From positions 1 to 32,616 of the forward strand of contig JAEHGX010000003.1 of the NCBI GenBank assembly GCA_019248265.1: 32,616 nucleotides of DNA, in the 5' to 3' direction. The position numbers were made by a program, and so were the translations under genes. This DNA comes from Candidatus Falkowbacteria bacterium S5_I03. Its GTDB lineage: Bacteria; Patescibacteriota; Patescibacteriia; Patescibacteriales; UBA12465. Below are positions 5,934 through 14,096 of this stretch, one piece after another (position 1 is the stretch's first letter; each line of letters begins with the position of its first letter). The notes beneath the pieces were generated by a model. That model was given only the letters and a program-made list of their open reading frames with translations. It was not told the DNA's origin and did not search any database.

Positions 5934-8660
5934 ATGGCTTATACACTTCGAAAACATCAAGAAGACATAATAGAACAAGAAATGGCAGCCATAACATTTG
6001 GTGAAACAAAACTAATGCTAGATTGCCCACCAGCGTATGGCAAAGAGCAACCATATTCTGAGCCAGTTCTGACATCAAACGGTTGGAAAACAATGGGAGA
6101 GTTAACTTTAAATGATAATGTTATAGGTTCTGATGGTTTGTCTAAATCAATAACTCATATTCATGAACAAGGAACAAAAGATGTTTATGAAATTACTTTT
6201 CTTGATGGAAGCTCTACAAGATGCGGAATAGACCATTTATGGACATACAGAGAAAGACAGGATCCATATAGAACTGGATCGTTATCTGAAATAATGAACA
6301 AAAAAAGCGCATTAAAAGAAAAGAAAATCAAAATAAAACTTCCAGCTCCAGTTGAATTCTATCAAGATAATACTTTGCCGCTAGATCCATATACTCTTGG
6401 AGCATTATTAGGTGACGGTTCTTTTAGAAATGCACAAATATCTCTTTCTAACAATAATGAAAAGATCAGAAACAAAGTTATATCATCTCTTCCAGCTGGA
6501 GACTTTGTATCAAGAGAATATATAAGAAACGAAGGAAGAAAACACGATATATTCTTTTCAAGAAAAGGAAGATGCAAAACAAATCTTGCATCAATACTTG
6601 AATCTTTTGGATTACTAAATCACAAATCTGTTGAAAAGTTTATACCTGATATTTATATGTATTCATCTATAGAAAACAGAAAACAATTACTACAAGGACT
6701 TCTTGATACAGATGGACATCTTGTTAATTGCAAAAACAAATACTATGAGTATTCTACATCATCTAAAAGATTAGCAAATAATATAATAAATCTAGCTAGA
6801 AGCCTAGGATTGTATGTTTTTTCATCATCAAGAATTCCAACATATTCACATAAAGGTGAAAAAAAAGAAGGATTGTTAAATTATAGAGTTTACATAAATT
6901 TTGATAGAAAAGAAAAATCAATAGTTTCAATAACTAAACTAGATTATCAAGAAAACAGTAGATGTATAACAATTAATTCAAGTGATAGTTTATACATTAC
7001 AAAAGACTATACTTTAACTCACAATAGTCTTGTTATGGCTGAAATGGCAAGAATCAACCAAGACACTGGTGTTATTTTAATGATTAATATAACAGCTCTT
7101 CTTGAACAGATTGCAGCTCATCTTGATGAACAAGGTGTAACCTATTCAATCCTGAAAGCTGATTATACTAATCACTTCGATCCAGATTGTAAAGTTCAGC
7201 TTATTATGGCTCAAACACTTCATGCAAGAATTGGTAAAATTAATTTCAAACATAAATTCAAAATAATGCAAATTGACGAAGGTCATATAGCTCATCCAGA
7301 TGTATCAAAAAGAACAGCTGATTGTATTGATTTTATTAAACCAGAAGTCCAAATTCTTTATTCTGGAACTCCATATACTGCAGAAGGTTATGCTTTTTCA
7401 GGTTATGAATATTTATCTAATCTTGGAACAAAAGAACTTCAAGACGCTGGATTTTTGTGTCCTATTAAATACTTTGTTCCTAAATGGGCTGAAGACATTG
7501 ACTATTCAGATGTTAAAACTACTACAAACGATTATAACACTGTAGAACTTGATAAAATCATTAACACAACAAGTCACCTAAATCTGGCGCTTAGCTCAAT
7601 GAATGAGATGAATGCTAAATCTAAAAAGACAATTGTTTTTTGTTCATCTATAGACCAAGCCAACAACTTTGAAGAAATCTTAAGAAAAGACGGATACAAT
7701 GCAAGAGCTTATCACTCTAAAACAGATAAAAGACTTTCACCATTAATCCTTGATGCGTTTATAAACAACACATCTTTTGTTAAGCCCGAAGATAAAGATA
7801 AGAATCTATTCAACCAAGATGACACTCAAGAAGCGCCAGGTGAGATGGTTACATGTCTACTATCTATCGGTAAGCTATCGGTTGGTTTCGACTGCCCTGA
7901 TGTATCTCTAGGTGTTCAATTAAGGGTAACAAAAAGCTTACCTCTTTATCTTCAAATGATTAATCGCTTAAGCCGTAATCATCCATCTAAGCAATTCTCT
8001 GAATATCTCGATTTGGGAAAAACAGTTTCAACTTTTGGCTTCCACACAGATCATTTTGAACCAGTTCATAGAGACTTAGTTAATCCAGAAAAATCTAAAA
8101 AACTTCTAGAAGATAGAAAAAAACTTCTAGGCTTAGAAGACTTATCTGTTATCATTGATGATGAATCACCAGTTGAAATAACTAGAGAATTCTATGATGT
8201 TAAGATGCAAGAACTTAAATCAAAACTTGAAAAATCTAATCAAGAATCTTTAACAATCCAGGATTTAATCAAATCATTCAAAATGGCTAAAGAAGCAATT
8301 ACTATTATTATAGTTGGTTCTCAACTTATGACTAAAGCCTATGGTGATCCTGTATCTAAAGCTGGGAGACCATACAAATATGATCCACTTTGGATTTACG
8401 AAGAATGGGAAAAAGCATTCGCTAAATATCCTGAAAAAATTACTCAATGGACTAGAGCTTTAAAAACAAGAACTGGAAACATAATTAAAGAAGAGAAAAA
8501 TTTCAATTCACTTAGATTCTTTATTGATTTCCTGGTTAAAAACTATTTAGAAGAAAGCGTATCAATAATTGATGAATACAAAAAACCTGATAATCATATC
8601 AATAATCTTAGAACATCTATTCCACAGATAGATATAGATGAATCCGAAATACCCTTTTAA
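5934..8660 (+). CDS. SF2 DEAD-like helicase precursor with inserted intein
   Basis: The 908-residue precursor is a helicase of about 581 aa once the intein (residues 38-364) is removed. The N-extein ends CPPAYGK and the C-extein begins SLVMAE, rejoining to a Walker A motif PPAYGKS. Later motifs are IDEGH (motif II), YSGTP (motif III) and MINRLSRNHPSK near the C-terminal RecA domain (motif VI). This layout resembles UvsW-type phage helicases, which remodel branched DNA during recombination-dependent replication. The UvsW comparison is inference from motif order. The helicase should be inactive until the intein splices, because the ATP-binding loop is interrupted. Confidence 0.88.
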   Translation: MAYTLRKHQEDIIEQEMAAITFGETKLMLDCPPAYGKEQPYSEPVLTSNGWKTMGELTLNDNVIGSDGLSKSITHIHEQGTKDVYEITFLDGSSTRCGIDHLWTYRERQDPYRTGSLSEIMNKKSALKEKKIKIKLPAPVEFYQDNTLPLDPYTLGALLGDGSFRNAQISLSNNNEKIRNKVISSLPAGDFVSREYIRNEGRKHDIFFSRKGRCKTNLASILESFGLLNHKSVEKFIPDIYMYSSIENRKQLLQGLLDTDGHLVNCKNKYYEYSTSSKRLANNIINLARSLGLYVFSSSRIPTYSHKGEKKEGLLNYRVYINFDRKEKSIVSITKLDYQENSRCITINSSDSLYITKDYTLTHNSLVMAEMARINQDTGVILMINITALLEQIAAHLDEQGVTYSILKADYTNHFDPDCKVQLIMAQTLHARIGKINFKHKFKIMQIDEGHIAHPDVSKRTADCIDFIKPEVQILYSGTPYTAEGYAFSGYEYLSNLGTKELQDAGFLCPIKYFVPKWAEDIDYSDVKTTTNDYNTVELDKIINTTSHLNLALSSMNEMNAKSKKTIVFCSSIDQANNFEEILRKDGYNARAYHSKTDKRLSPLILDAFINNTSFVKPEDKDKNLFNQDDTQEAPGEMVTCLLSIGKLSVGFDCPDVSLGVQLRVTKSLPLYLQMINRLSRNHPSKQFSEYLDLGKTVSTFGFHTDHFEPVHRDLVNPEKSKKLLEDRKKLLGLEDLSVIIDDESPVEITREFYDVKMQELKSKLEKSNQESLTIQDLIKSFKMAKEAITIIIVGSQLMTKAYGDPVSKAGRPYKYDPLWIYEEWEKAFAKYPEKITQWTRALKTRTGNIIKEEKNFNSLRFFIDFLVKNYLEESVSIIDEYKKPDNHINNLRTSIPQIDIDESEIPF
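6045..7025 (+). mobile_element. Intein with LAGLIDADG homing endonuclease (class 3 features)
   Basis: The intein is 327 aa. The N-block starts EQPYSEPVLTSNGW with no Cys or Ser nucleophile at position 1. Block B contains DHLW (Trp103), block F RCITI (Cys344) and block G TLTHN followed by Ser, with Thr362. This Trp/Cys/Thr triplet is the hallmark of class 3 inteins, which splice through the block F cysteine. Two endonuclease motifs are present, LGALLGDGS (residues about 155-163) and LLDTDGH (about 256-262), so the homing endonuclease looks intact. It sits directly after the Walker A Lys. It contains no exact copy of the octamer that is frequent in the flanking extein. Confidence 0.93.
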
Positions 8661-8708
8661 TTGAGGCTTAGACTACGCCTTTACCAAAGTAGTTAAAAAG
8701 GACAACAA

Positions 8709-9035
8709 ATGAAAGAAGAACGATATTTAAGAAGAGATAGTCATATCAATAAAGCATTTAATCTTACTTATGCATCATGGTTAATTTTACCAAGAACTTT
8801 ACTTATGGATATGCCTATTAAATGGCAAGAAAAATTTGTAAAACTTCTTGATGAATACAATGAATCAGTTGCAGACTTAGCGCCAGATTATGAGCTACAA
8901 CTATATGTTCAAGCTAAACAATCTGGAAAATTTACAAAGCTACCACAAGCATATTGCAACTATAGACATCCACAGCACATGGATGTATGCGATATCAGAT
9001 GCTTTTCACAATCAACATTAAATGATAATTTATGA
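8709..9035 (+). CDS. Hypothetical protein, 108 aa
   Basis: The start follows AAAAAGGACAACAA. The sequence contains LTYASWLILPRTLL, then MPIKWQEKFVKLLDEYNE, then a Tyr/His/Cys-rich end (YCNYRHPQHMDVCDIRC). Four Cys/His near the C-terminus could bind metal. This resembles small unknown proteins common in phage genomes, but I cannot name the family. One octamer copy (8879-8886) is read as Leu-Ala-Pro-Asp. Confidence 0.65.
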   Translation: MKEERYLRRDSHINKAFNLTYASWLILPRTLLMDMPIKWQEKFVKLLDEYNESVADLAPDYELQLYVQAKQSGKFTKLPQAYCNYRHPQHMDVCDIRCFSQSTLNDNL

Positions 9036-9220
9036 ATGAAAATACTTTATTGACTAAGCTTCAAGACTATATAGAATTAATTGAAATGACAATACTAAAT
9101 TCTTCAATTCTAAAATTTGATAACAAAATTGAAGAATTTGCTAGAGATAAAGCATCTGAAACAATGAAATTCATAGTTAATGATTTGAAATCAATTATCA
9201 AAGATTCAAAACATGATTAA
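9032..9220 (+). CDS. Small hypothetical protein, 62 aa
   Basis: It starts in an ATGA overlap with the gene before and overlaps the next by eight bases. The sequence is helical and polar without a recognisable motif. The tight tiling on both sides is the main evidence. Confidence 0.55.
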   Translation: MNENTLLTKLQDYIELIEMTILNSSILKFDNKIEEFARDKASETMKFIVNDLKSIIKDSKHD

Positions 9221-9422
9221 AATTAAATTAGCGCCAGATAAAGATGGTATATATAAATCTGCACAAGCAGTAGGCAATAATGTTGAAATTAAACTATTAT
9301 CTGGCGCTGAGCTAAGAGATATTATATCTTCATCAGTTGAATCAGATGAAGAGTTAAATTTCCTAAGAAAAGTAGCTAAACAATTTAAAGCTACAACAAT
9401 AACAATCGACAAAAAAGGATAA
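9213..9422 (+). CDS. Small hypothetical protein, 69 aa
   Basis: ATG 9213 overlaps the end of the previous gene. The protein has a beta-like N-terminus and an acidic, helical second half. Two octamer copies fall in it (9230-9237 as Leu-Ala-Pro-Asp; 9301-9308 as Ser-Gly-Ala), in opposite orientation 64 bases apart. No family is recognised. It is the last gene before a structured 286-base gap. Confidence 0.55.
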   Translation: MIKIKLAPDKDGIYKSAQAVGNNVEIKLLSGAELRDIISSSVESDEELNFLRKVAKQFKATTITIDKKG

Positions 9423-9428
9423 TTTAAC

Positions 9429-9524
9429 AGCTGGCATTAAATATAAGTTACAATATGCTAAACATTTGAATACTTTATTAAAATCATACTAAAGTTATGA
9501 TCTTATATTTATGTAAGTCCAGCT
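9429..9524 (+). ncRNA. Long stem-loop element, candidate structured RNA
   Basis: The left arm AGCTGGCATTAAATATAAG (9429-9447) pairs with CTTATATTTATG (9502-9513) and CCAGCT (9519-9524). The only interruptions are one bulged base and a 5-base bulge. The loop contains a further hairpin, ATCATA/TATGAT (9483-9501). A 96-base element with about 18 paired positions across an AT-rich region is unlikely by chance. It may be a small RNA or the leader of the primase-helicase gene. Known riboswitch cores were not recognised. Confidence 0.45.
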
Positions 9525-9599
9525 CCTTTATGTGTCTCTGTGGTTTGGTACACCACTACGAGTTGACTATAAACCGATATCATTTACTTTTGATATTTA

Positions 9600-9627
9600 A
9601 AGCCAGAACCTAGTCTGTCTGGCGCTT
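9600..9627 (+). terminator. Imperfect hairpin using a CTGGCGCT copy
   Basis: AAAGCCAGA (9600-9608) pairs with TCTGGCGCTTT (9618-9628) with a 2-base bulge. The loop is about 9 bases. It lies in the gap before the primase-helicase and may end upstream transcription or form part of a structured leader. No U-tract follows. Confidence 0.35.
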
Positions 9628-9673
9628 TGAAAAGTGAACATTAATTTCATTAATTTTATCAAGTTATAAATAA

Positions 9674-9679
9674 TATAAT
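9674..9679 (+). promoter_or_regulatory. Possible -10 element upstream of primase-helicase
   Basis: TATAAT lies 30 bases before the ATG at 9709. No good -35 hexamer is placed 16-18 bases upstream, so this is tentative in such AT-rich DNA. The AAAAAGGAGA ribosome binding site just before 9709 is strong. Confidence 0.3.
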
Positions 9680-9708
9680 TTGTAGAGTTAATTAAAAAGG
9701 AGAAAAAG

Positions 9709-11832
9709 ATGGTAATACTTGATAAGCTTTACGAATGGGCTAATGATCAGTGTCAATATACATTAATTCATGAACTATTTCAGAATGCTTTATTTTTTAA
9801 TACAGCAGCAGCAGCAGGTATAGCTGGAATCAAAATCAGAAGAGAATCAAACTCAGGATTCAAGGAAACAATTCCTAATTATTTTGCTATTAGCTTCGGA
9901 GGTCAAGGTATAGGAAAAAACATGAGTTTTGACTTAGCCGAATATTTATACAAAGAAATGTTTAATTCATATATAGCTCACTCAGAAGCTTTTTATAATA
10001 AACATTATGACTCTAAAAACGACAAGTGTGACATTAGATATATAGGAATTTCATCTCCATTTATTCCAGTAAACTCTTCATGGCAAGGTATTCAGAAAAC
10101 TGCACAAACGGTTTGTGATCAAAACTTCGGGTCAATAAATATAACAACGGACGAATTAGGTGATGAGATTACAGGTATGTCTGAAATACTAAAAATGATG
10201 AAAACAGCTTGGGATACAGGTTCATCTAGAGGTCCAGTTAATGTATCAGAAGGTGGCAAAGGTTATTTCGAAGCAACAAATGTTCCGTTTAATTCTTTAT
10301 TCTTTGGAGCACCAGGTCCTTTTAATCTAGTTCCTAAGAAAAAAGAAAAGCTTCTTGAATACTATCTATCAGGTGGCATCAGAAGAACATTTATTCTTCA
10401 CATTGATGAATACAAAAAAAGCTCAAACAGGAACAAATCATTCGAAACAGCGCCAGCTAGTCTGTACAAAGATATCGAAGAATATAAAAAATCTCTCAGA
10501 GAATTCCTTAATTCTACCAAATATATAGATATGCCAACAGACATCTATAAAATGCTTACAGATTATAATATCGAACAAGAAGGAATAAGAGAAACTCTTA
10601 ATTCTGATATCTCAGAAAATCTAGGTGCTCCTAAAAAAATTGAAAAACTTATGGGATTACTAGCAATACTAGATTTATCATCTAAGATTACAGAAGATCA
10701 TCTTAGATTTGCAATTAAATTCACAGAAACACTTGATGCTACAGTTATGGACACAGTTGAGATTAAACCTATATATATGGAAATCTACGAAGAACTTCTA
10801 AGAAGAAACTTCGCAGCTAGAACAGATATCATAAAAGCAGTTAAAGATGTAACTGTTAAAACTCTTGAGCAAGAAATGATACTAGTTAAGGAACACGCTT
10901 CTATGCAAGGAAATTCACTTATTCAAAAAGAAGCTGATGGAATTGTTAAATATAAGATCGAGAAGCTGTCTCAAGCATCTCTTGATAATGTAGTTCTATC
11001 TTATTGCGCCAACATGAATAAATACGATCCATCAGGATTTACAAGAGCTGAAGGTAAATTCGAGAACATTCATAAAATAGTTAATTCAGAATGCAAATAC
11101 TCAGCTGGTTTATTCAAAGGTCAATATGTTGAAGTTGATGAAGGAATGGGTCCTCAAAGCGTTTGGAAAGACGGCTATATAAACGACGCCAACTATCTAA
11201 AAGAACAATCATTATTTATTATAGATGTCGATGAAGGTCTAACAATCGAAGATGCTAAATCTTTATTCCAAAATATAACATATCTAATAACAACAACAAA
11301 ATCACATCAAAAAGATAAAAACGGTGTCATTTGCGATAGATTTAGATTAATTTTTCCAACTGTTTCAACTTTCCACTTAGAGCCAGAAATTTACAAAGAA
11401 ATGTATGTAAATGTTCTAAACTCTCTAGGAATGGAATTAGCAGACTCTAAATGTAGAAATGCATCTAGATGGTACTATGGTAATCCAGATGGAGAACATT
11501 GGTATAACATTACAGATCAAAAGCTAGATATTAGACACTATATTCCAGACTCAGCTGAGAAGCAACAAGCAGATCAAGCTATATCTAGATTCGAAGATGG
11601 CGATGCACCAGCAGACTTCAGGATATCTGGCGCTATAAGATGGTTCTTATCGAACACATCTAAAGGTAATAGAAATGATAACTTCTTTGCTTTATGTATG
11701 ATACTTAAGAACAAGATCAAAGCGCCAGATTGGGACATTTGGGCAGAGAATGCAAACTCATGCTTATCTGATCCTCAAACTAAATCTGAAGTTAGATCAA
11801 CAATAAACTCAGCAGCAAGGAGACATAACTAA
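9709..11832 (+). CDS. Primase-helicase: Walker ATPase fused to AEP-like primase domain
   Basis: Residues 64-71 are GGQGIGKN, a P-loop. The following region with NITTDELGDE and the long helical part resembles the DUF3987-type ATPase of phage and plasmid primases. From about residue 500, FIIDVDEG (DxD), then TTKSH, then DRFRLIFP follow in the order of archaeo-eukaryotic primase motifs I, II and III. The protein therefore probably both unwinds and primes DNA, or is an initiator-type primase. Its 707 aa fit a two-domain replication protein. It follows a structured gap and probably starts a new operon. Family assignment is from motif order only. Three octamer copies occur in it. Confidence 0.65.
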   Translation: MVILDKLYEWANDQCQYTLIHELFQNALFFNTAAAAGIAGIKIRRESNSGFKETIPNYFAISFGGQGIGKNMSFDLAEYLYKEMFNSYIAHSEAFYNKHYDSKNDKCDIRYIGISSPFIPVNSSWQGIQKTAQTVCDQNFGSINITTDELGDEITGMSEILKMMKTAWDTGSSRGPVNVSEGGKGYFEATNVPFNSLFFGAPGPFNLVPKKKEKLLEYYLSGGIRRTFILHIDEYKKSSNRNKSFETAPASLYKDIEEYKKSLREFLNSTKYIDMPTDIYKMLTDYNIEQEGIRETLNSDISENLGAPKKIEKLMGLLAILDLSSKITEDHLRFAIKFTETLDATVMDTVEIKPIYMEIYEELLRRNFAARTDIIKAVKDVTVKTLEQEMILVKEHASMQGNSLIQKEADGIVKYKIEKLSQASLDNVVLSYCANMNKYDPSGFTRAEGKFENIHKIVNSECKYSAGLFKGQYVEVDEGMGPQSVWKDGYINDANYLKEQSLFIIDVDEGLTIEDAKSLFQNITYLITTTKSHQKDKNGVICDRFRLIFPTVSTFHLEPEIYKEMYVNVLNSLGMELADSKCRNASRWYYGNPDGEHWYNITDQKLDIRHYIPDSAEKQQADQAISRFEDGDAPADFRISGAIRWFLSNTSKGNRNDNFFALCMILKNKIKAPDWDIWAENANSCLSDPQTKSEVRSTINSAARRHN

Positions 11833-12122
11833 TGACATTTAAAGAAGAACAAGAGAGAAATAGCAAAATTATGCAATTCAGAGGAATGTATAATAGAATT
11901 TATGACTGCATTCCTGAAGACATACTAAACAAATTAGATAATAAAGATCATAATGTTATTTGGCAAGCAAACTATATATATAAAGATATTATAAAATTTA
12001 TGAATGAATCAGCTGGATGCCGTCATTTTTTCGATAACAACATATGTCATTATTGTGGTCACAAAAAATACTCTAGAGATAAACTTGGAAAAGGAACATA
12101 TAGTGAAAATAAAAGAACTTGA
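11832..12122 (+). CDS. Small protein with C-terminal zinc knuckle, 96 aa
   Basis: The start overlaps the previous TAA (TAATG). The N-terminal two thirds are helical. Near residues 63-76, CRHFF...CHYCGHKK gives three Cys and two His in a short span, consistent with a zinc site. No family is recognised. Confidence 0.6.
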   Translation: MTFKEEQERNSKIMQFRGMYNRIYDCIPEDILNKLDNKDHNVIWQANYIYKDIIKFMNESAGCRHFFDNNICHYCGHKKYSRDKLGKGTYSENKRT

Positions 12123-12324
12123 AAATATTGCATACGAAATTGCAACAGGATGCATAACAATCAAAACACTAAACCTAAAAAAATGGAATAAATGTAGTAT
12201 TGAAAATATATTATGGGAACCAATTGAAGATTTAGGAACTGATTTTACTAAAGATTTAGTTTCATGCATATCTACAAACATTGTTATAAAATTTCAACAT
12301 TTATGTAGTGATTACAATGAATAA
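12103..12324 (+). CDS. Small hypothetical protein, 73 aa, GTG start
   Basis: I choose GTG 12103 because AAAAGGA lies at ideal distance upstream. The frame is open further upstream but that part would overlap the previous gene heavily. The protein contains TIKTLNLKKWNK and a Cys-containing C-terminal part. No family is recognised. Confidence 0.55.
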   Translation: MKIKELENIAYEIATGCITIKTLNLKKWNKCSIENILWEPIEDLGTDFTKDLVSCISTNIVIKFQHLCSDYNE

Positions 12325-12562
12325 AGAAATTGATCCAATTTATATAGAAACTATTTTCTATCAGCTAGACAAACACGGTGAATCTGTATTTATTTATGAA
12401 AACGAATACATTCAGATTTTTAAAGACCAAGACATCGATGGACAAGATATCTTTAGATACTTTTGTTACGATGAACTAGGTCTAAAACATTTTGACTCAG
12501 GAAAAATAAAACTTCCAAATGCTCAAGATGCTATAGAAGAATTAATACAAAGGTTACAATAA
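12317..12562 (+). CDS. Small hypothetical protein, 81 aa
   Basis: ATG 12317 overlaps the previous stop by eight bases. An in-frame GTG lies three codons upstream. The sequence is acidic and rich in Tyr and Phe, with segments like FIYENEYIQIFKDQDIDG. No family is recognised. It ends in a TAATG overlap with the next gene. Confidence 0.6.
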   Translation: MNKEIDPIYIETIFYQLDKHGESVFIYENEYIQIFKDQDIDGQDIFRYFCYDELGLKHFDSGKIKLPNAQDAIEELIQRLQ

Positions 12563-12774
12563 TGCTTAATCCAGAAAAAATAGATTTACTTAAATCAATA
12601 GAAGAATATAGAGACTCAATATCTCAAGACTTAGAGCTACTAGAAAACTTTGATAGACAGTGCTGTGACCAAGCAGAATATATAACACTTATGTATGTTG
12701 AATCTTGCCTGTCAATAATCATCAATAGCTATATTAATCAAGAGTATCCTTCATCTGGCGCTAAGCTAGATTAA
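12562..12774 (+). CDS. Small hypothetical protein, 70 aa
   Basis: It starts within the previous stop (TAATG). It is helical and acidic with three Cys and ends Ser-Gly-Ala-Lys-Leu-Asp, the Ser-Gly-Ala encoded by an octamer copy (12755-12762). No family is recognised. It is the last gene before a promoter-like sequence. Confidence 0.55.
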   Translation: MLNPEKIDLLKSIEEYRDSISQDLELLENFDRQCCDQAEYITLMYVESCLSIIINSYINQEYPSSGAKLD

Positions 12775-12795
12775 GATATAATTTTAACCCTTTTC

Positions 12796-12823
12796 TTGGC
12801 TTTCACAGATATTTGTATATATT
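12796..12823 (+). promoter_or_regulatory. Sigma70-type promoter before the Sak4-SSB operon
   Basis: TTGGCT (12796-12801), a 16-base spacer, then TATATT (12818-12823) lie about 52 bases upstream of the Sak4-like start. The match to TTGACA-N17-TATAAT is fair. Confidence 0.45.
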
Positions 12824-12875
12824 AAAAACACATACAAAAACAGATATAAGACCAAATAAATACAAAAGGATTAAA

Positions 12876-13553
12876 ATGGCAATTGAAATAATTAAAGCTA
12901 GTGATGGCACTAAAAAAAACATCAAAATGCTAATTTTTGGTAAATCTGGTACAAAGAAAACTAGATTTTCAACAGGATTTCCAGAAAGAGCAATAGTTCT
13001 AGATTTTGAAGGTGGACTTGGTTCTGCTTTAAATCCAGATATAGCATCTATAAGATGTAAAACAGCTGGAGATATGGCAGAAGCACTAGCTTTCCTTGAA
13101 GAAGATAAAGACTACGATACAGTTATAGTTGACTCATGGTATGAATACTGCGAAAAACTATTCTTAGCTCTAAAACCTCTTTATCCAAACAAAGCCGATG
13201 GAATGAACCTTTGGGGGCATTTTGACTTAGTTGTGAGACAAAGACACGATCAACTTATAGCTTTAGACAAAAATATTGTAACTATCTCTCTTGAAGAATC
13301 AATAGTTACAGATATGATTGCTCAAAAACATCCAATGATGAAAGCTAAAAAGTTTAAAGAAGTTATAGGTGCTAAATATGACCTTGTTGGACATATGTCA
13401 TATAACAGCGATGATAAGAGAACTATTAATTTCGAAGGTACAGACCAGGCAATTGGTAAGAACAGATTCGAAGGAAAAGTTCCAAACATAATTAGCGAAG
13501 ACGAAGAATTATTCTCAGCTTCAAAATTATTTGAATTGATTCAAGGAAATTAA
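12876..13553 (+). CDS. Sak4-like RecA-fold ATPase
   Basis: ATG 12876 is chosen for its AAAAGGATTAAA ribosome binding site. The frame extends 21 codons further upstream but that part overlaps the promoter. The P-loop is FGKSGTKKT (residues about 20-28). AIVLDFEGG follows, then DYDTVIVDSW as Walker B. This pattern and the length of 225 aa fit Sak4-like phage recombinases, sometimes annotated as AAA or phage nucleotide-binding proteins. Sak4 assists single-strand annealing and often has an SSB gene nearby, as here (14097-14759). It probably works with the Cas4-like nuclease, the UvsW-like helicase and the RuvC-like resolvase. Confidence 0.72.
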   Translation: MAIEIIKASDGTKKNIKMLIFGKSGTKKTRFSTGFPERAIVLDFEGGLGSALNPDIASIRCKTAGDMAEALAFLEEDKDYDTVIVDSWYEYCEKLFLALKPLYPNKADGMNLWGHFDLVVRQRHDQLIALDKNIVTISLEESIVTDMIAQKHPMMKAKKFKEVIGAKYDLVGHMSYNSDDKRTINFEGTDQAIGKNRFEGKVPNIISEDEELFSASKLFELIQGN

Positions 13554-13554
13554 C

Positions 13555-13746
13555 ATGAAACTAGAAATGAATAATATAGATATTGAAGAAGCAATAAGAT
13601 ATTTTGTTAATAACAATATTGATTTTAGTTCAAAAAAAGACATTGACATTGATTTAAATAATTACAATGGAAATATCTCTGCAACAATACTTATGAACGA
13701 AAAAGTATATGCAGAAGATAAAAGACAAGAAAAAACAAATTTTTAA
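13555..13746 (+). CDS. Small hypothetical protein, 63 aa
   Basis: It follows the Sak4-like gene after one base. The sequence is acidic with alternating Asp, Asn and Ile. No motif is recognised. Upstream AAGGAAATTAAC provides a ribosome binding site. Confidence 0.55.
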   Translation: MKLEMNNIDIEEAIRYFVNNNIDFSSKKDIDIDLNNYNGNISATILMNEKVYAEDKRQEKTNF

Positions 13747-13758
13747 AAGGAAAAACAA

Positions 13759-13980
13759 ATGAAAATTACTTTAGGTGCTAAAGAATTAGAAAACATCGTT
13801 GGTTCATGGGCAACTGACAGATATGACGCTGGTGTTCCATCGGTTAAAATTGTAAAGAAAAAAAACTCAATTGATGTTGTTATTGATTACGCAGATGCAA
13901 CAGCTTCAGAAGTTTTATGTAATGAAGTATGCAATGACTACTGCGAGACAGCAGAAGACTCTGAAGAAACACAAGCATAA
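13759..13980 (+). CDS. Small hypothetical protein, 73 aa
   Basis: ATG follows AAAAGGAAAAACAA. Residues 1-50 look like a small alpha/beta unit (ITLGAKELENIVGSW...VKIVKKKNSIDVVIDY). The C-terminal third is acidic with three Cys. No family is recognised. It lies between the Sak4-like and SSB-like genes and may be part of their module. Confidence 0.6.
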   Translation: MKITLGAKELENIVGSWATDRYDAGVPSVKIVKKKNSIDVVIDYADATASEVLCNEVCNDYCETAEDSEETQA

Positions 13981-14096
13981 TTAAAACAAACAAATCAAGC
14001 TTTAGGTGAAAGTAACATATTTATGTAAAATCTAACATTTTATATATTATGACAGATATATGAATGCAAACCAAATTAAAATTAAAAGGAATTAAC

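Noticed and set aside
7300-7545. 81-residue + strand ORF within the SF2 helicase
   Set aside because: It is a shifted-frame shadow of the helicase extein, with no RBS.
8664-8680. Small hairpin AGGC/GCCT after the SF2 helicase
   Set aside because: Only four base pairs and no T-tract. Too weak to call a terminator.
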